From an uncultured Chthonomonas sp. (GTDB lineage Bacteria > Armatimonadota > Chthonomonadetes > Chthonomonadales > Chthonomonadaceae): DNA of 64,000 bases. The notes beneath the pieces were generated by a model. It ran no database searches. It worked only from the letters and a program-made list of their open reading frames with translations, and was not told the origin of the DNA. The stretch lies in the NCBI GenBank assembly GCA_903859705.1, contig CAIONQ010000125.1:1-64000 (forward strand), read 5' to 3'. Both the position numbers and the translations under genes were made by a program. Positions 34,246 to 43,451 of this stretch are shown here, in pieces; position 1 is the first letter of the stretch, and every line of letters starts with the position of its first letter.

Positions 34246-35040
34246 CTATCCGTAAGCGCCAGTTGGCAAGAAGCCCAACAGCCTTTTGAGCCTCGGGTTT
34301 GCCCCTTCGTAACAATGTGCAGGCATCTGATAGTTCATGAACGGATAGTAGAACGTGTTCACCATTCGGCGCCCATAGCTAACCTGTGTTATGGCACGGT
34401 CTGTATCGCTGGTATTTGGCCCACCCCGGTGCCACACCTGGTTGTTAAACAACACCACACTGCCAGCTGGCCCCAGGCACGAGGTTATCTTTTCTTCCCA
34501 CTTTGTACCCTCCATCGTTGGAGGGCACGGCGCGCCAAAGAGATGGGAGCCGGGTATGAACTGACCGGGTCCGTTGTTCTCTGCCAGCACATCGGTAAGA
34601 TAGTAGTTGGCGGTAAACAGCAGTACTGGCAGGCGAACATTGGTTGGTGGCTCGCCATGCGTTACCAGATAGTGTGGCGCATCATCCTGATGCCAGGTGG
34701 TGATACCACCGCCACCCGTAAACGATTTGAAAGAGTTGTTATGCACAACATGGCAGCTATTGCCGCACAGCGCCTCTGCGAAGCTAACAATAGGTTCCAT
34801 CTCAAATAGCGCCAGGTTGGCGGCGCTTGTTTCGAACATTCTGGGATGCAGAGCAATAATCTTGCCGTTTTCTGAGTACTGGTCCAGTGCGCTATCCAGA
34901 TCGGCGCGCAGCTGAGCCACCATATCTGGCGTCAGCACATTTTTTAGAAAAAGGTATCCATCCCGGTGGAACTGCTCCACCCACGCATTCAGCTGCTCCT
35001 GGCCAACCGTACCATTCGCCAGGTAAGTTACATCTGCCAT
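34246..35040 (-). CDS. Phytanoyl-CoA dioxygenase (PhyH) family protein
   Basis: This is a non-haem Fe(II)/2-oxoglutarate oxygenase of 264 residues. The iron triad is His117 and Asp119 in TWHQDDAPH, with His204 in VWHRGGPNTSD, and Arg215 is placed to bind 2-oxoglutarate. The conserved GPGQFIPGSHLFG loop is present. Bacterial members hydroxylate diverse small molecules. The ATG at 35040 lies 17 bases after the upstream dioxygenase stop and is preceded by GGGGGA and AGGG boxes, so I reject the longer frame. The pair forms an operon divergent from a LysR regulator that probably controls it. Confidence 0.9.
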   Translation of the reverse strand: MADVTYLANGTVGQEQLNAWVEQFHRDGYLFLKNVLTPDMVAQLRADLDSALDQYSENGKIIALHPRMFETSAANLALFEMEPIVSFAEALCGNSCHVVHNNSFKSFTGGGGITTWHQDDAPHYLVTHGEPPTNVRLPVLLFTANYYLTDVLAENNGPGQFIPGSHLFGAPCPPTMEGTKWEEKITSCLGPAGSVVLFNNQVWHRGGPNTSDTDRAITQVSYGRRMVNTFYYPFMNYQMPAHCYEGANPRLKRLLGFLPTGAYG

Positions 35041-35057
35041 AGCCCTAACAATCCCCC

Positions 35058-35801
35058 TTATGCTATCCCTTTGAATCGTGCATCGGCCCACCGCTGGGCA
35101 AACTGAAGCTGCATTACGTAACGAGTTCTATCCGAAGTATTTGGTGCACCACGGTGCCACGTTTGATGGTTGGTGAAATAGATATCGCCTGCCTTGCAGA
35201 GAACGTCGGTAGGGCCAACTCCCTCAAAACAGGGCGTTTCCTGGCTTATAGGTTTGCGGCCGGAGTAGTGGCTGCCAGGCACATATTGTGTTGGTCCGTG
35301 CTCAACGGCATCGATGTCGCTGAGTGCAACCTGCACAGTAAACCAGAATACGGGCATTTTAATGCGGGCATCAAAACGTGGAATATCGGGAGGAAGGGGA
35401 AACTCAAGGACGTCATCCACATGCCACACGCTTATAGCGGTGCCTGGCTCATTTCGGATGACATTCAGTGCATTGAATCTGGCCTGAGGCCCTAGCACTG
35501 CTTCTACCAGCCCCGGGATTGGGCCAGCAGTAAGGCATGCTGCGTACAGCGGATCCAGCTCCGCACAGTATCGCAGCACAAAGGCGTTCATAGCATAGGA
35601 GGCAAACTTAGGCGGTATCTCGGACCTACGGTCAAAGTAGGAATCTGTCTGGTCTCGAAGTGCCTGCACTTCTTGCGGGGTAAACACCCCCGGCACAACC
35701 ACACAGCCTTCACGAGAGAAAATTTCAGCAATCTCTGCGTTTTTTTCTGCGCTGTATCCCTCTGGCGCAGTGGTACTTATTCGGATTGTGGGTTCCGGCA
35801 T
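35058..35801 (-). CDS. Phytanoyl-CoA dioxygenase (PhyH) family protein
   Basis: The 247-residue paralogue or partner of the next gene has the same oxygenase signature: His127 and Asp129 (VWHVDDVLEF), His216 (TWHRGAPNTSDR), Arg225, and GPTQYVPGSHYSG. An AGGAG box seven bases upstream supports the ATG at 35801 over the TTG just before it. Two tandem oxygenases suggest successive oxidation of one substrate or a heteromeric enzyme, but this is inference. Confidence 0.9.
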   Translation of the reverse strand: MPEPTIRISTTAPEGYSAEKNAEIAEIFSREGCVVVPGVFTPQEVQALRDQTDSYFDRRSEIPPKFASYAMNAFVLRYCAELDPLYAACLTAGPIPGLVEAVLGPQARFNALNVIRNEPGTAISVWHVDDVLEFPLPPDIPRFDARIKMPVFWFTVQVALSDIDAVEHGPTQYVPGSHYSGRKPISQETPCFEGVGPTDVLCKAGDIYFTNHQTWHRGAPNTSDRTRYVMQLQFAQRWADARFKGIA

Positions 35802-35941
35802 CAACGCTCTCCTTTGAGACCAACTGGCAACACAGCCTCATTTCTGCGCTGCCAGTGTTATCCCCTGCAAAGTATTGGTGCAAATTGGTTAATGTCCATG
35901 CAACAATCTCGCTCAAGGGTGTAACACGCAGCTATAAGCTT

Positions 35942-35979
35942 TGTCCAACCCGTATTATGAGATAGAGTAATAATGGACA
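35942..35979. promoter_or_regulatory. Nested palindrome, candidate LysR operator
   Basis: Outer arms TGTCCA (35942-35947) and TGGACA (35974-35979) enclose inner arms TATTA (35953-35957) and TAATA (35968-35972). The site lies between the divergent lysR-like and dioxygenase genes, where LysR-type regulators normally bind, and the inner repeat resembles a T-N11-A box. Confidence 0.55.
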
Positions 35980-36044
35980 GTTCACAATGGCGTGTTAATA
36001 CTGTTAGAGAACATACATCTCTCAGTAGGTCCCAGGCAAACACT

Positions 36045-36944
36045 ATGGATTTGACAGCACTCAGACTATTCTGTGATCTCGTTGAAACGGGATCCTTTTC
36101 ACGCACCGCAGAGCGATTTTCGCTTTCACAATCAGCGGTGAGCCAGAGACTGCGTACTCTGGAGCAGGATTACGGCCAGACTTTCATTGAGCGCTCTCAG
36201 GGACGCTCAAAGATCGAGGTTACGGAAGCGGGCCGTGTTCTGTACGAGGGTGGCCGCGTGCTCGTTGATCGGGCAAACGACCTTGACACCTTGATTCGGA
36301 GCCTTTCAGATGAGGCTGCTGGCACAATTCGCGTTGCCGCTGTCTACTCTCTTGGCCTGCACGCTATTCCGCCTCGCCTCAAGCCCTTCTTAACAGCTCA
36401 CCCGCGGGTAAATGTACACATCGAATACTGCCAAACCGGCAAAGTGATTACCGAGGTATTGAGTGGTGCGGCCGATGTGGGTGTTGTGGCAGTGCCGGGC
36501 TCTCGCTCCGGCATTGAGGTTGTGCCGTTTGCATCTGAGCCAATGTGCGTAATCTGCTCACCGAAGCATCCACTGGCAAAGTTTACAGAGCTGGCGCTAA
36601 CGCAGCTTAGCGGCGAAGCGTTTATTGCCTTTGAAGGCGATATCCCAACCCGCAAGCTCATTGATTCTCAGCTTGCCGCACGCAAGGTTTCCGTAAACAT
36701 CATTCAGGCAATTGATAACATCGAAACAATCAAAAACCTGGTTGAAATAGGCACCGGCATCTCCATAATTCCCACCGACACTGCGCATCAGCAACAGCTC
36801 GAGGGCACACTTTCCGTAATTCCGCTGGTGGCCGCAGATCGCTTTGAGCGCCCATCGGGCATGATACTGAAAAAATCCGGGCCTCGCCGAGCCGTTGTTC
36901 GAAAGTTTGTTGAAGAGATGCGGCTCAACCTTGAGCAGCCTTAA
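36045..36944 (+). CDS. LysR-family transcriptional regulator
   Basis: The 299-residue product has the N-terminal winged helix-turn-helix (MDLTALRLFCDLVETGSFSR, SQSAVSQRLRTLE at residues 1-50) and a C-terminal periplasmic-binding-like effector domain (IRVAAVYSLG, IGTGISIIP). The CysB/Cbl-like subgroup is suggested by its overall pattern only. The ATG at 36045 starts exactly at the family N-terminus; the frame opens 24 codons earlier. It is divergent from the two dioxygenase genes with a palindrome between, so it is likely their regulator. The effector is unknown. Confidence 0.92.
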   Translation: MDLTALRLFCDLVETGSFSRTAERFSLSQSAVSQRLRTLEQDYGQTFIERSQGRSKIEVTEAGRVLYEGGRVLVDRANDLDTLIRSLSDEAAGTIRVAAVYSLGLHAIPPRLKPFLTAHPRVNVHIEYCQTGKVITEVLSGAADVGVVAVPGSRSGIEVVPFASEPMCVICSPKHPLAKFTELALTQLSGEAFIAFEGDIPTRKLIDSQLAARKVSVNIIQAIDNIETIKNLVEIGTGISIIPTDTAHQQQLEGTLSVIPLVAADRFERPSGMILKKSGPRRAVVRKFVEEMRLNLEQP

Positions 36945-36966
36945 CCAGTAGGTGCTCTACTGGCCC

Positions 36967-37713
36967 TTACATCAGTCCCCGCTCTTTTAAGCTCACCCAG
37001 CGGTTGTGGCCAATCACAACATGATCCAGCACCTCCACACCCATTATCTTCCCGGCCTCCACAAGCCGGGAAGTTACCTGTATATCCTCCTGGCTGGGTG
37101 TTGGGTCTCCACTGGGGTGGTTGTGCGCAACGATAATTGAGGCCGCCGATAACGCCACCGCCGGTTTAAACACATCTCGAGGGTGAACCAGGCTGCTATC
37201 CAGCGTGCCCCGCGTAATTTCAAGGTTGCGCAGCAGCTTGTTCTTAGTATCCAGCAGCAGCGCTTTAAACACTTCTTGCTGTTCATCACGCAGCTCGCTC
37301 ATAACAACATTTGCTGCATCATCTGGCTTGCGGATCACCGGTTCATCCGTTGGGCTAACCTTTACAAGCCGCCTACCAAGCTCTGCCGCGGCAGCAATCT
37401 CAACCGATTTTGCAGGCCCCATTCCTTTTGTAACCTGCAATGTATCCAGGTTTGCATTCATCAAGCCGCGTAGGCCACCGCAATCACGCAGCAGCATCTC
37501 TGCCAGGCCCAGAGCAGATCGTTCGGAGTTGCCTGTTCGCAATAGAATTGCAATAAGCTCTGCATTGGAGAGCGAAGCCGGGCCATAATGAATCAGGCGT
37601 TCACGTGGTCGCTCTTCCGTAGGCATTTCACGTATAGAAACGTTATACTTTTCGATCAACCTGGAGCTTCCTTTCTCACGGATGCTTCGCGTTAAATTGC
37701 CATTAGTCTGCAC
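36967..37713 (-). CDS. radC: RadC family JAB/MPN-domain protein
   Basis: The 248-residue product has the RadC layout. An N-terminal helix-hairpin-helix-like region (ERPRERLIHYGPASLSNAEL, LLRTG) is followed by a JAB/MPN metalloprotease-like domain with the zinc motif HNHPSGDPTPS. Older links to DNA repair are disputed and the biochemical role is uncertain. The first start is a GTG at 37713; an ATG at 37626 would give a product starting at MPTEERPRERL, closer to many homologues. It is divergent from the next gene by only 17 bases. Confidence 0.93.
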   Translation of the reverse strand: MQTNGNLTRSIREKGSSRLIEKYNVSIREMPTEERPRERLIHYGPASLSNAELIAILLRTGNSERSALGLAEMLLRDCGGLRGLMNANLDTLQVTKGMGPAKSVEIAAAAELGRRLVKVSPTDEPVIRKPDDAANVVMSELRDEQQEVFKALLLDTKNKLLRNLEITRGTLDSSLVHPRDVFKPAVALSAASIIVAHNHPSGDPTPSQEDIQVTSRLVEAGKIMGVEVLDHVVIGHNRWVSLKERGLM

Positions 37714-37730
37714 ACCAGGCGGTATCCGGC

Positions 37731-38813
37731 ATGAACAAACGCCTTAAAAAACTTATTGCTGCCATTCTGCTTGTGCTGCTTGCCATAACTCCTATCGTGT
37801 TGTTACGCAAGCTCGATCATAGCCTCATTCACCATGGCGGCGTGCTTACCGGCCTGCCAGCTGGCCGTACGCTCTGGATCAACTCAAACGATGCCGTTAG
37901 CCTGCAGTTTACTGCAAGCGATTCTGGCAGGTTCAGAAACGGTGATAGTGTTGTATCCGCAGAACTGTGCAGCCTGAGAGCACACACACATGTTAGCATC
38001 GTTCAGCTAAATTCCTACCTTGCCCGGCATACGGCATCCATACCAGAGCAGTGGAGCATATCACCTGATAGAAACTGGCTATTGTTTCAATGTGACTTTG
38101 AGGGCAATGGCTGGAGCAGTGGCAGCCGGTGGGCGGCGTTCTCATTGATTCATCCAGAACTGCCAGTGGTTGCGCCTCAACCGAAAGGGTCAAGGCACTC
38201 TTGGACGGAGCGCAACGATGCGGCATGCTGGCTACCAGATAGCGAGCGCATCCTGACGTCTTCTAGCGAATCAGACAGTACGGTGTTGTTATCAAGCGTA
38301 CGCATGCCATGGACACAGCCTTCCCACGTACCCTTCGCACATACTACCCTCTATAGCCAGATATGCACGCGGGATGGGGTGCTTTACCAGTTGATGGCAC
38401 CGCAAAACAAGACTACTGAGTTTGTAGAGATCGCATCCCAGGGAATATACCCATCCCGACTGCCGCGCAACTCGTGGCATGCTAAGGTTCCAGCAAGTGG
38501 CAATCTCACCGAAGTAGCAATGTCACCAGATGCAACAAAAATCTTGTGGGCAGTCAGCTCCATTTCCCACTCCCGCATGTTTCCCATTTTGCAAAAACTG
38601 TTACCGAAATACGCTCCTCACTTTGCACCAAAAGACGTGGTAGCGGTGTATCTCACCGATGCCCATGGTGGCAATGTTCAGTGGCTTGGATCGGAAGATA
38701 CGCCGGTTTTGGATAAAAATAGCCGTATATCATATCTTACCTGGCTGCCGGATAGCCGCAGCTTTTCATTTAGTTATAAACAGGCTGTTTACCGTACAGA
38801 GGTAGCACGTTGA
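37731..38813 (+). CDS. Membrane-anchored TolB/PD40-like propeller protein
   Basis: I recognise no named family. The 360-residue product has an N-terminal signal anchor (KKLIAAILLVLLAITPIVLL) followed by several blade-like repeats of the WD40-like PD40 type (WSISPDRNWLLFQ, CWLPDSERILTS, VAMSPDATKILWAV, LTWLPDSRSFSFSY). It should lie in the periplasm or on the outer face of the inner membrane, in a binding role. Its last 25 bases overlap the convergent DUF3142 gene. Confidence 0.7.
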   Translation: MNKRLKKLIAAILLVLLAITPIVLLRKLDHSLIHHGGVLTGLPAGRTLWINSNDAVSLQFTASDSGRFRNGDSVVSAELCSLRAHTHVSIVQLNSYLARHTASIPEQWSISPDRNWLLFQCDFEGNGWSSGSRWAAFSLIHPELPVVAPQPKGSRHSWTERNDAACWLPDSERILTSSSESDSTVLLSSVRMPWTQPSHVPFAHTTLYSQICTRDGVLYQLMAPQNKTTEFVEIASQGIYPSRLPRNSWHAKVPASGNLTEVAMSPDATKILWAVSSISHSRMFPILQKLLPKYAPHFAPKDVVAVYLTDAHGGNVQWLGSEDTPVLDKNSRISYLTWLPDSRSFSFSYKQAVYRTEVAR

Positions 38814-40393
38814 GCTCCGGTTGCTCGCGTTGCTCCGGCATGCCTGTGGCCAGCGGTATCCAGCACCGACCAGTGCACCTGAACGGATTGTGCCGCCACA
38901 CGTATTGACCCGGCACGGATGGTTTGCCCCGGGTATATCCCATGGCGCAGCAGACGAATGCGGTTGGCCCTTGGCATAGCGCAGCGCACAGGTGAGCTGC
39001 CATCTGGCGGGGCAAACCATGTTTCCATAGTATCAAACTGCCCGGCATCTGCCTCTAACACGCCCGGTGTTTCACAATCTAGCACCACTTCAATGGCATC
39101 TGCAGTAGGCATTGCATTGGCGTTGCCTGTGTTCGTAACGCGCAGGGTTAGCTCCTGCGGAAGGTTATTTAGCGGCATGTGTGCTTCAGCAGCCTCCATG
39201 GCAGCCCTTTGTAACGATAACTTTACGCTCAAATCTGGCACCGAAGGCTTCCCCCGAATGGCTGCCTCTACTGTAACAAGTGGTAACGAAAGCAGCTCGC
39301 CCGGCTGTGGGTATCTGAACAGGAGAACCCCAACGCAATTATCCGGGCGGTCTGCATTAACGATATCCAGCTCTTTCCGAAGCAGCTCTGGCGTGGGTAT
39401 GGTGTACAAGAGTTTCCACCCGTTTCCTTTGCCACTTCTATCGGCGTGAATTGCTCTAAAAAGTGCTCCGTTTTCAAGTGTTCCCGGCGGCAGTCCGGTG
39501 TCATTAATAGCCGCAATCGAGCCATTTGCCAGGATTCTGCCGGACTTCTCAAGCTGAAATGCCGGATGGATAAACGCATCCGATAACGGCAGTTCATGAT
39601 ATAAGCCGCGCAGCTTGCCACTATCATCATACAACAGGGCATGGCCGTAGGCGGGCAGCCCCGCCCAGAACGGCATGCCAGTATCCCCCGCACGCTTAAG
39701 CCTTGCTTTAAGACGGGAAACATCTGATATGGCGGGCGAATCACCTGATTTTGATGGCAACTGAGCTTCATAGTACTGCGGCACCAGAAAGTTCACAGCG
39801 GCAGCCAGCGTGCCGATGCTCTTAGATGAGTACCAGGTGGAGAGTGCCGTTGCAGATAGCTGCCCACCAGGCCCAGAGACACCTTGCAGATTTTTTAACA
39901 GATCTGAGTAGCGGTTCAGCAGGCGCGTAGGGCAATCCATATCAATTTGCACACCACGCACCCTTGCCCCGGCACGGGCAGCTCGGGCAACCTCCTGCTG
40001 AATCGGCAAACGCATACTATCGGCCAGATCGCGCGTGGGTACCTTTTCGAACTGCCGAACCAGCGTGCTATCTATGTGAAAAACCAGGGTTACATCCGGG
40101 GCGCCAGGCGGTATATCCCAGATTTGCGGAAGGGTGAGCTGCAGGTGGGAATGCGCAAATTGAAACGTGCCCGCAATAACAAATAGCTGCCGTACCCCCA
40201 TATTGGCCAGCACCTTCACCTCGTCTTGCTCCAGATGAAACGGAATTTGCCAGTACCACATCGAAATCTGAAGGGGTGTCATTGCGCGATGCGAGCGTCG
40301 CCACACAGATTGGCTCAGTATTAGCAGGCACACTGCCGAAAGTAGCGCCGCCAACCGCCGTATCCAGATTGTGTGTTGTGGCTTGCTTTTCAT
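38789..40393 (-). CDS. DUF3142 family exported protein
   Basis: The product has 534 residues from the ATG at 40393 (540 from a GTG at 40411). A signal anchor (LAALLSAVCLLILSQSVW) is followed by a TIM-barrel-like domain with the DUF3142 core VRGVQIDMDCPT, RYSDLLKNL and LSATALSTWY near residues 150-190. A C-terminal beta domain follows with a CARDB-like strand pattern (LTLRVTNTGNANAMPTADAI). The family is uncharacterised but resembles glycoside-hydrolase-type barrels. It ends inside the 3' end of the convergent propeller gene. Confidence 0.8.
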   Translation of the reverse strand: MKSKPQHTIWIRRLAALLSAVCLLILSQSVWRRSHRAMTPLQISMWYWQIPFHLEQDEVKVLANMGVRQLFVIAGTFQFAHSHLQLTLPQIWDIPPGAPDVTLVFHIDSTLVRQFEKVPTRDLADSMRLPIQQEVARAARAGARVRGVQIDMDCPTRLLNRYSDLLKNLQGVSGPGGQLSATALSTWYSSKSIGTLAAAVNFLVPQYYEAQLPSKSGDSPAISDVSRLKARLKRAGDTGMPFWAGLPAYGHALLYDDSGKLRGLYHELPLSDAFIHPAFQLEKSGRILANGSIAAINDTGLPPGTLENGALFRAIHADRSGKGNGWKLLYTIPTPELLRKELDIVNADRPDNCVGVLLFRYPQPGELLSLPLVTVEAAIRGKPSVPDLSVKLSLQRAAMEAAEAHMPLNNLPQELTLRVTNTGNANAMPTADAIEVVLDCETPGVLEADAGQFDTMETWFAPPDGSSPVRCAMPRANRIRLLRHGIYPGQTIRAGSIRVAAQSVQVHWSVLDTAGHRHAGATRATGAQRATSVR

Positions 40394-40454
40394 TGCATTT
40401 AGGTCCGACACGTAGCAGTTTCTGCGTGCTGTTTAACGCGGCGGTGGGTTAATG

Positions 40455-40460
40455 TATAAT
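40455..40460 (+). promoter_or_regulatory. -10 box of the zinc-ribbon membrane protein gene
   Basis: A consensus TATAAT lies 30 bases before the TTG start at 40490. The best -35 placement (TTTAAC at 40432) is weak, so strength and exact start are unsure. Confidence 0.45.
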
Positions 40461-40489
40461 GGTGATTAAGTCTTGCTAAAGAGGTAGCT

Positions 40490-41269
40490 TTGATCACCTG
40501 CCCACGGTGTGGAAAACAGAATAACCCCGGTTCCGTTGCGTGCGTCAACTGCCGGCAGGCACTCCCCACGGCACCCGGCATGGTTCCGCCAACACTTCAC
40601 TCACCACCTACCCCAACGGTACCGTTTGGGACTGGCTCTCTATCAGAGGCAGCCAGGTGGGCCTCCAGATGCCTGGTATGCGGATTCGAACGCCCGGCGG
40701 GCCAACGGCCGGATGCCTGCCCTAAATGCCACATTCCGCGCGGGTATGTGGCGGACCCCTCAGACGTATTTGGGGCTCGCTGGGTGTTGCCACAGGATGC
40801 GGGCATCCGCATAGGAGCACCGGCAGCCCTGGTTTCTCTTCAACCAGAAAGTACCATTATCACGCAGAGGGTACGCGGTTGGAACTGGGCAGCCAGCTTT
40901 AACAGCACCTACTGGTGTGCACGGCATGGCCGCTGGGGAACCAGCCTCTTATGTCTCATGAATCTGTTGCTCTGGTCTCTGATCTTCATAGGTTCCCTTG
41001 TCCCGGAAACAGGTAAGAACGCCCAGGCGCCGTCTGCAGATGATTTCACATCTGTTAGTAACATTCTTTTTATGGTTAGTATAGGGTTCTGGTTTCTAAA
41101 AACCCTGTTGTTGGGTTACTTCGGCAACACTATTGCCATGAATACTGGCCGATATGCGGACAATGCAGCCTTGCATCAAGCAAATAAAGCCGCGATATCC
41201 CGGCAGGTTGTTCCTGCCATTATTATGCTGATAATTACGATTGTGGTGTTCATTCGCGCTGCGCTGTGA
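40490..41269 (+). CDS. Zinc-ribbon membrane protein, DUF2628-like
   Basis: The 259-residue product starts with a zinc ribbon (CPRCGKQNNPGSVACVNCRQ at 4-23). A Pro/Thr linker, a second CLVCG...CPKC pair (about 62-83), and a membrane domain of about three helices follow. The segment WNWAASFNSTYWCARHGRWG before the first helix and GYFGNTIAMNTGRYAD later recall DUF2628 proteins; this is tentative. The TTG start is supported by GAGG five bases upstream. No linked function is apparent. Confidence 0.7.
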   Translation: MITCPRCGKQNNPGSVACVNCRQALPTAPGMVPPTLHSPPTPTVPFGTGSLSEAARWASRCLVCGFERPAGQRPDACPKCHIPRGYVADPSDVFGARWVLPQDAGIRIGAPAALVSLQPESTIITQRVRGWNWAASFNSTYWCARHGRWGTSLLCLMNLLLWSLIFIGSLVPETGKNAQAPSADDFTSVSNILFMVSIGFWFLKTLLLGYFGNTIAMNTGRYADNAALHQANKAAISRQVVPAIIMLIITIVVFIRAAL

Positions 41270-41419
41270 TTCGCAGAGTTGCATCTGCTATTACTCCTTT
41301 GTTTGCCAGGGAGCTCCGTTACAAAGTCTCCCTGCCCCTGCTTGGCGGTATACTTTAGGGTAAGACGATACAGCGATTGATTACGTGTATCAGCTATTCA
41401 ATATAACGGAGATTCTATC

Positions 41420-42631
41420 ATGGCAGCAGACACAGTGGCTGAGCCGCTCTTCGCACAGGTTCAGCAGGCACCACCCGATCCTATTCTTGGGCTTACAGAG
41501 GCATTTCTTGCAGATATTCGACACGGTAAAGTAAACCTCGGCGTGGGCGTTTACCAGAATGGCGATGGCAAGGTACCCGTACTCAGCTCTGTACGCAAAG
41601 CCGAAGCGCTTGTTTATCAAACCGAAGAATCCAAGAGCTACCTGCCCATAGATGGATTGATGGCCTACAACAAGCAGGTGCAAACACTGTTGTTCGGCAC
41701 ACAATCTGAGGTACTTGCCGAGGGCAGAGCGGTTACCGTTCAGGCTCTTGGTGGCACAGGCGCTCTTAAAATAGGTGCAGACTTTCTGCGAAACGTATGT
41801 GGATCTACCGCGGTATGGATCAGCAACCCCAGCTGGGAGAACCACCGCGCCCTATTTGAGGCCGCTGGCCTCACAGTAAATACCTACCCGTACTACAACC
41901 CGGAAACGCATGGCGTTAATTTTGACGCGCTTGTTGCAACCCTCGGCGCCCTGGAGGCCAACTCCATAGTGCTGCTGCATGCGTGCTGCCACAACCCTAC
42001 GGGTGCCGATCTCACTCCCGCACAGTGGGATACCGTGATCAGCATCTGCAAAGAGAACTGCCTACTACCGTTCCTTGATTTTGCCTATCAGGGTTTTGCA
42101 ACCGGCATTGAAGAGGACGCATACGCTGTGCGTGCATTCGCCGCCTCCGGCCAGCGCTTCCTGATTGCCAACAGTTTCTCAAAATCGTTCTCGCTCTACC
42201 GCGAGCGTGTGGGCGCGCTTACGGTTGTGGCGGGGTCGGCTGGTGAGGCCAAAATTCTGCTCAGCCAGATCAAGCGCGTTATCCGTACCAACTACTCCAA
42301 CCCGGCATCTCATGGCGCACAAGTGGTTTCTACCATTCTAAATAGCGTGGAACTGCGAGCGGAGTGGGAGCAGGAGCTTACCGAAATGCGCGTCCGAATT
42401 CGCGAAATGCGCGCGCGTCTGCTCGCCGCGCTGGAAGTAACCGGTAAAGACTTTGACTTCATCGTGAACCAGGCCGGTATGTTCTCCTATTCTGGCCTCG
42501 AGAAATCGGTAGTGCATAGCCTGCGCTCTGAATATGGCATCTACATTGTAGATAGTGGCCGAATCTGCGTGGCGGCTCTTAACCAGAAAAACGTTGAATA
42601 CGTTGCTCTGGCTATTGCAGCCTCCATCTAA
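41420..42631 (+). CDS. Aspartate/aromatic aminotransferase (class I)
   Basis: The 403-residue PLP enzyme belongs to the AspC/TyrB subgroup. Visible landmarks are the N-terminal DPILGLTEAF and KVNLGVGVYQ, CCHNPTGADLT, DFAYQGFATG, and the PLP lysine in NSFSKSFSLYRERVGAL. The conserved Arg that holds the substrate alpha-carboxylate lies in the C-terminal SGRICVAAL. Such enzymes transaminate aspartate, tyrosine or phenylalanine, and some convert 4-methylthio-2-oxobutyrate to methionine. The latter would fit the mtnP-mtnA genes nearby, but this is inferred from context. It lies 11 bases before rnc. Confidence 0.92.
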   Translation: MAADTVAEPLFAQVQQAPPDPILGLTEAFLADIRHGKVNLGVGVYQNGDGKVPVLSSVRKAEALVYQTEESKSYLPIDGLMAYNKQVQTLLFGTQSEVLAEGRAVTVQALGGTGALKIGADFLRNVCGSTAVWISNPSWENHRALFEAAGLTVNTYPYYNPETHGVNFDALVATLGALEANSIVLLHACCHNPTGADLTPAQWDTVISICKENCLLPFLDFAYQGFATGIEEDAYAVRAFAASGQRFLIANSFSKSFSLYRERVGALTVVAGSAGEAKILLSQIKRVIRTNYSNPASHGAQVVSTILNSVELRAEWEQELTEMRVRIREMRARLLAALEVTGKDFDFIVNQAGMFSYSGLEKSVVHSLRSEYGIYIVDSGRICVAALNQKNVEYVALAIAASI

Positions 42632-42642
42632 GAGACAGCGCA

Positions 42643-43437
42643 ATGAAATTGAAGGATCCCGGAGAGGCGCTAACCCATTTGTCTGAATCGGATTCAAGCA
42701 GGCTTGATCTCCTACAGGACCGCCTGGGAGTGTCTTTCCGGGATATTTCGTTGTTGGAGCGCGCCATCACGCACCGCTCTGCAACCTCTGAAAACCACCA
42801 ATTAAGCAATGAGCGCCTCGAATTTCTGGGCGATTCCATCCTTGGCCTCGTAATCTGCGAAGTTCTGTACAAAGAGTTTCCAGATCACTACGAAGGAGAA
42901 CTCGCCAAATTCAAAGCATTCATTGTGAGCGAAACTTCCCTTGCTGCAGCTGCCCTTGAGCTTGGCATCGAAGATTTTATTGTGCTTAGCCACGGCGAGG
43001 CCACCTCTGGTGGGCGTAAACGAAGCTCTATCCTATCAGATGCCCTTGAAGCAATCATCGGTGCCATCTATATGGATAAGGGCATCACATCTGCCCGCAA
43101 GTTTATCCGCAAGGTGCTGCGCAAAACGGTGAAGCTGGCAGAAACAGATCAGCACCGCGGCGATTACAAATCCTCGTTGCAGGAGCGAACCCAGGCGCTC
43201 TGCCGAACAGCCCCGCTGTACCGCGTAGTAATCGAAACCGGCCAGGATCACGATAAGACGTTTACCGTAGAGGCACTTCTGCAAGATCGTGTTATAGGCG
43301 CTGGTTCCGGCAAAACCAAGAAGCAGGCAGAACAATCCGCAGCGGCAAACGCCCTGCGCACACTTTCTGAGTGCTCAGACACAGACGAATCTCTGACTGA
43401 TGAGCAATTCCTAAACAATAATCCAACTACGAATTAG
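42643..43437 (+). CDS. rnc: Ribonuclease III
   Basis: RNase III cleaves double-stranded RNA during rRNA and mRNA processing. The 264-residue product has the catalytic domain with the signature NERLEFLGDSILG (about 56-68), SDALEAIIGAIYMDKG for the second acidic pair, and a C-terminal dsRNA-binding domain (DYKSSLQERTQAL, GSGKTKKQAEQSAAANAL). About 25 acidic, Asn-rich residues extend the C-terminus. It is packed between the aminotransferase and mtnP genes with small spacers, so likely in one transcript. Confidence 0.97.
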   Translation: MKLKDPGEALTHLSESDSSRLDLLQDRLGVSFRDISLLERAITHRSATSENHQLSNERLEFLGDSILGLVICEVLYKEFPDHYEGELAKFKAFIVSETSLAAAALELGIEDFIVLSHGEATSGGRKRSSILSDALEAIIGAIYMDKGITSARKFIRKVLRKTVKLAETDQHRGDYKSSLQERTQALCRTAPLYRVVIETGQDHDKTFTVEALLQDRVIGAGSGKTKKQAEQSAAANALRTLSECSDTDESLTDEQFLNNNPTTN

Positions 43438-43451
43438 CGAGGGATACAACC

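Noticed and set aside
41307-41334. CAGGGAG/CTCCCTG hairpin after the zinc-ribbon gene as a terminator
   Set aside because: A 7-bp stem with a 14-base loop and no T-run is too weak to call.
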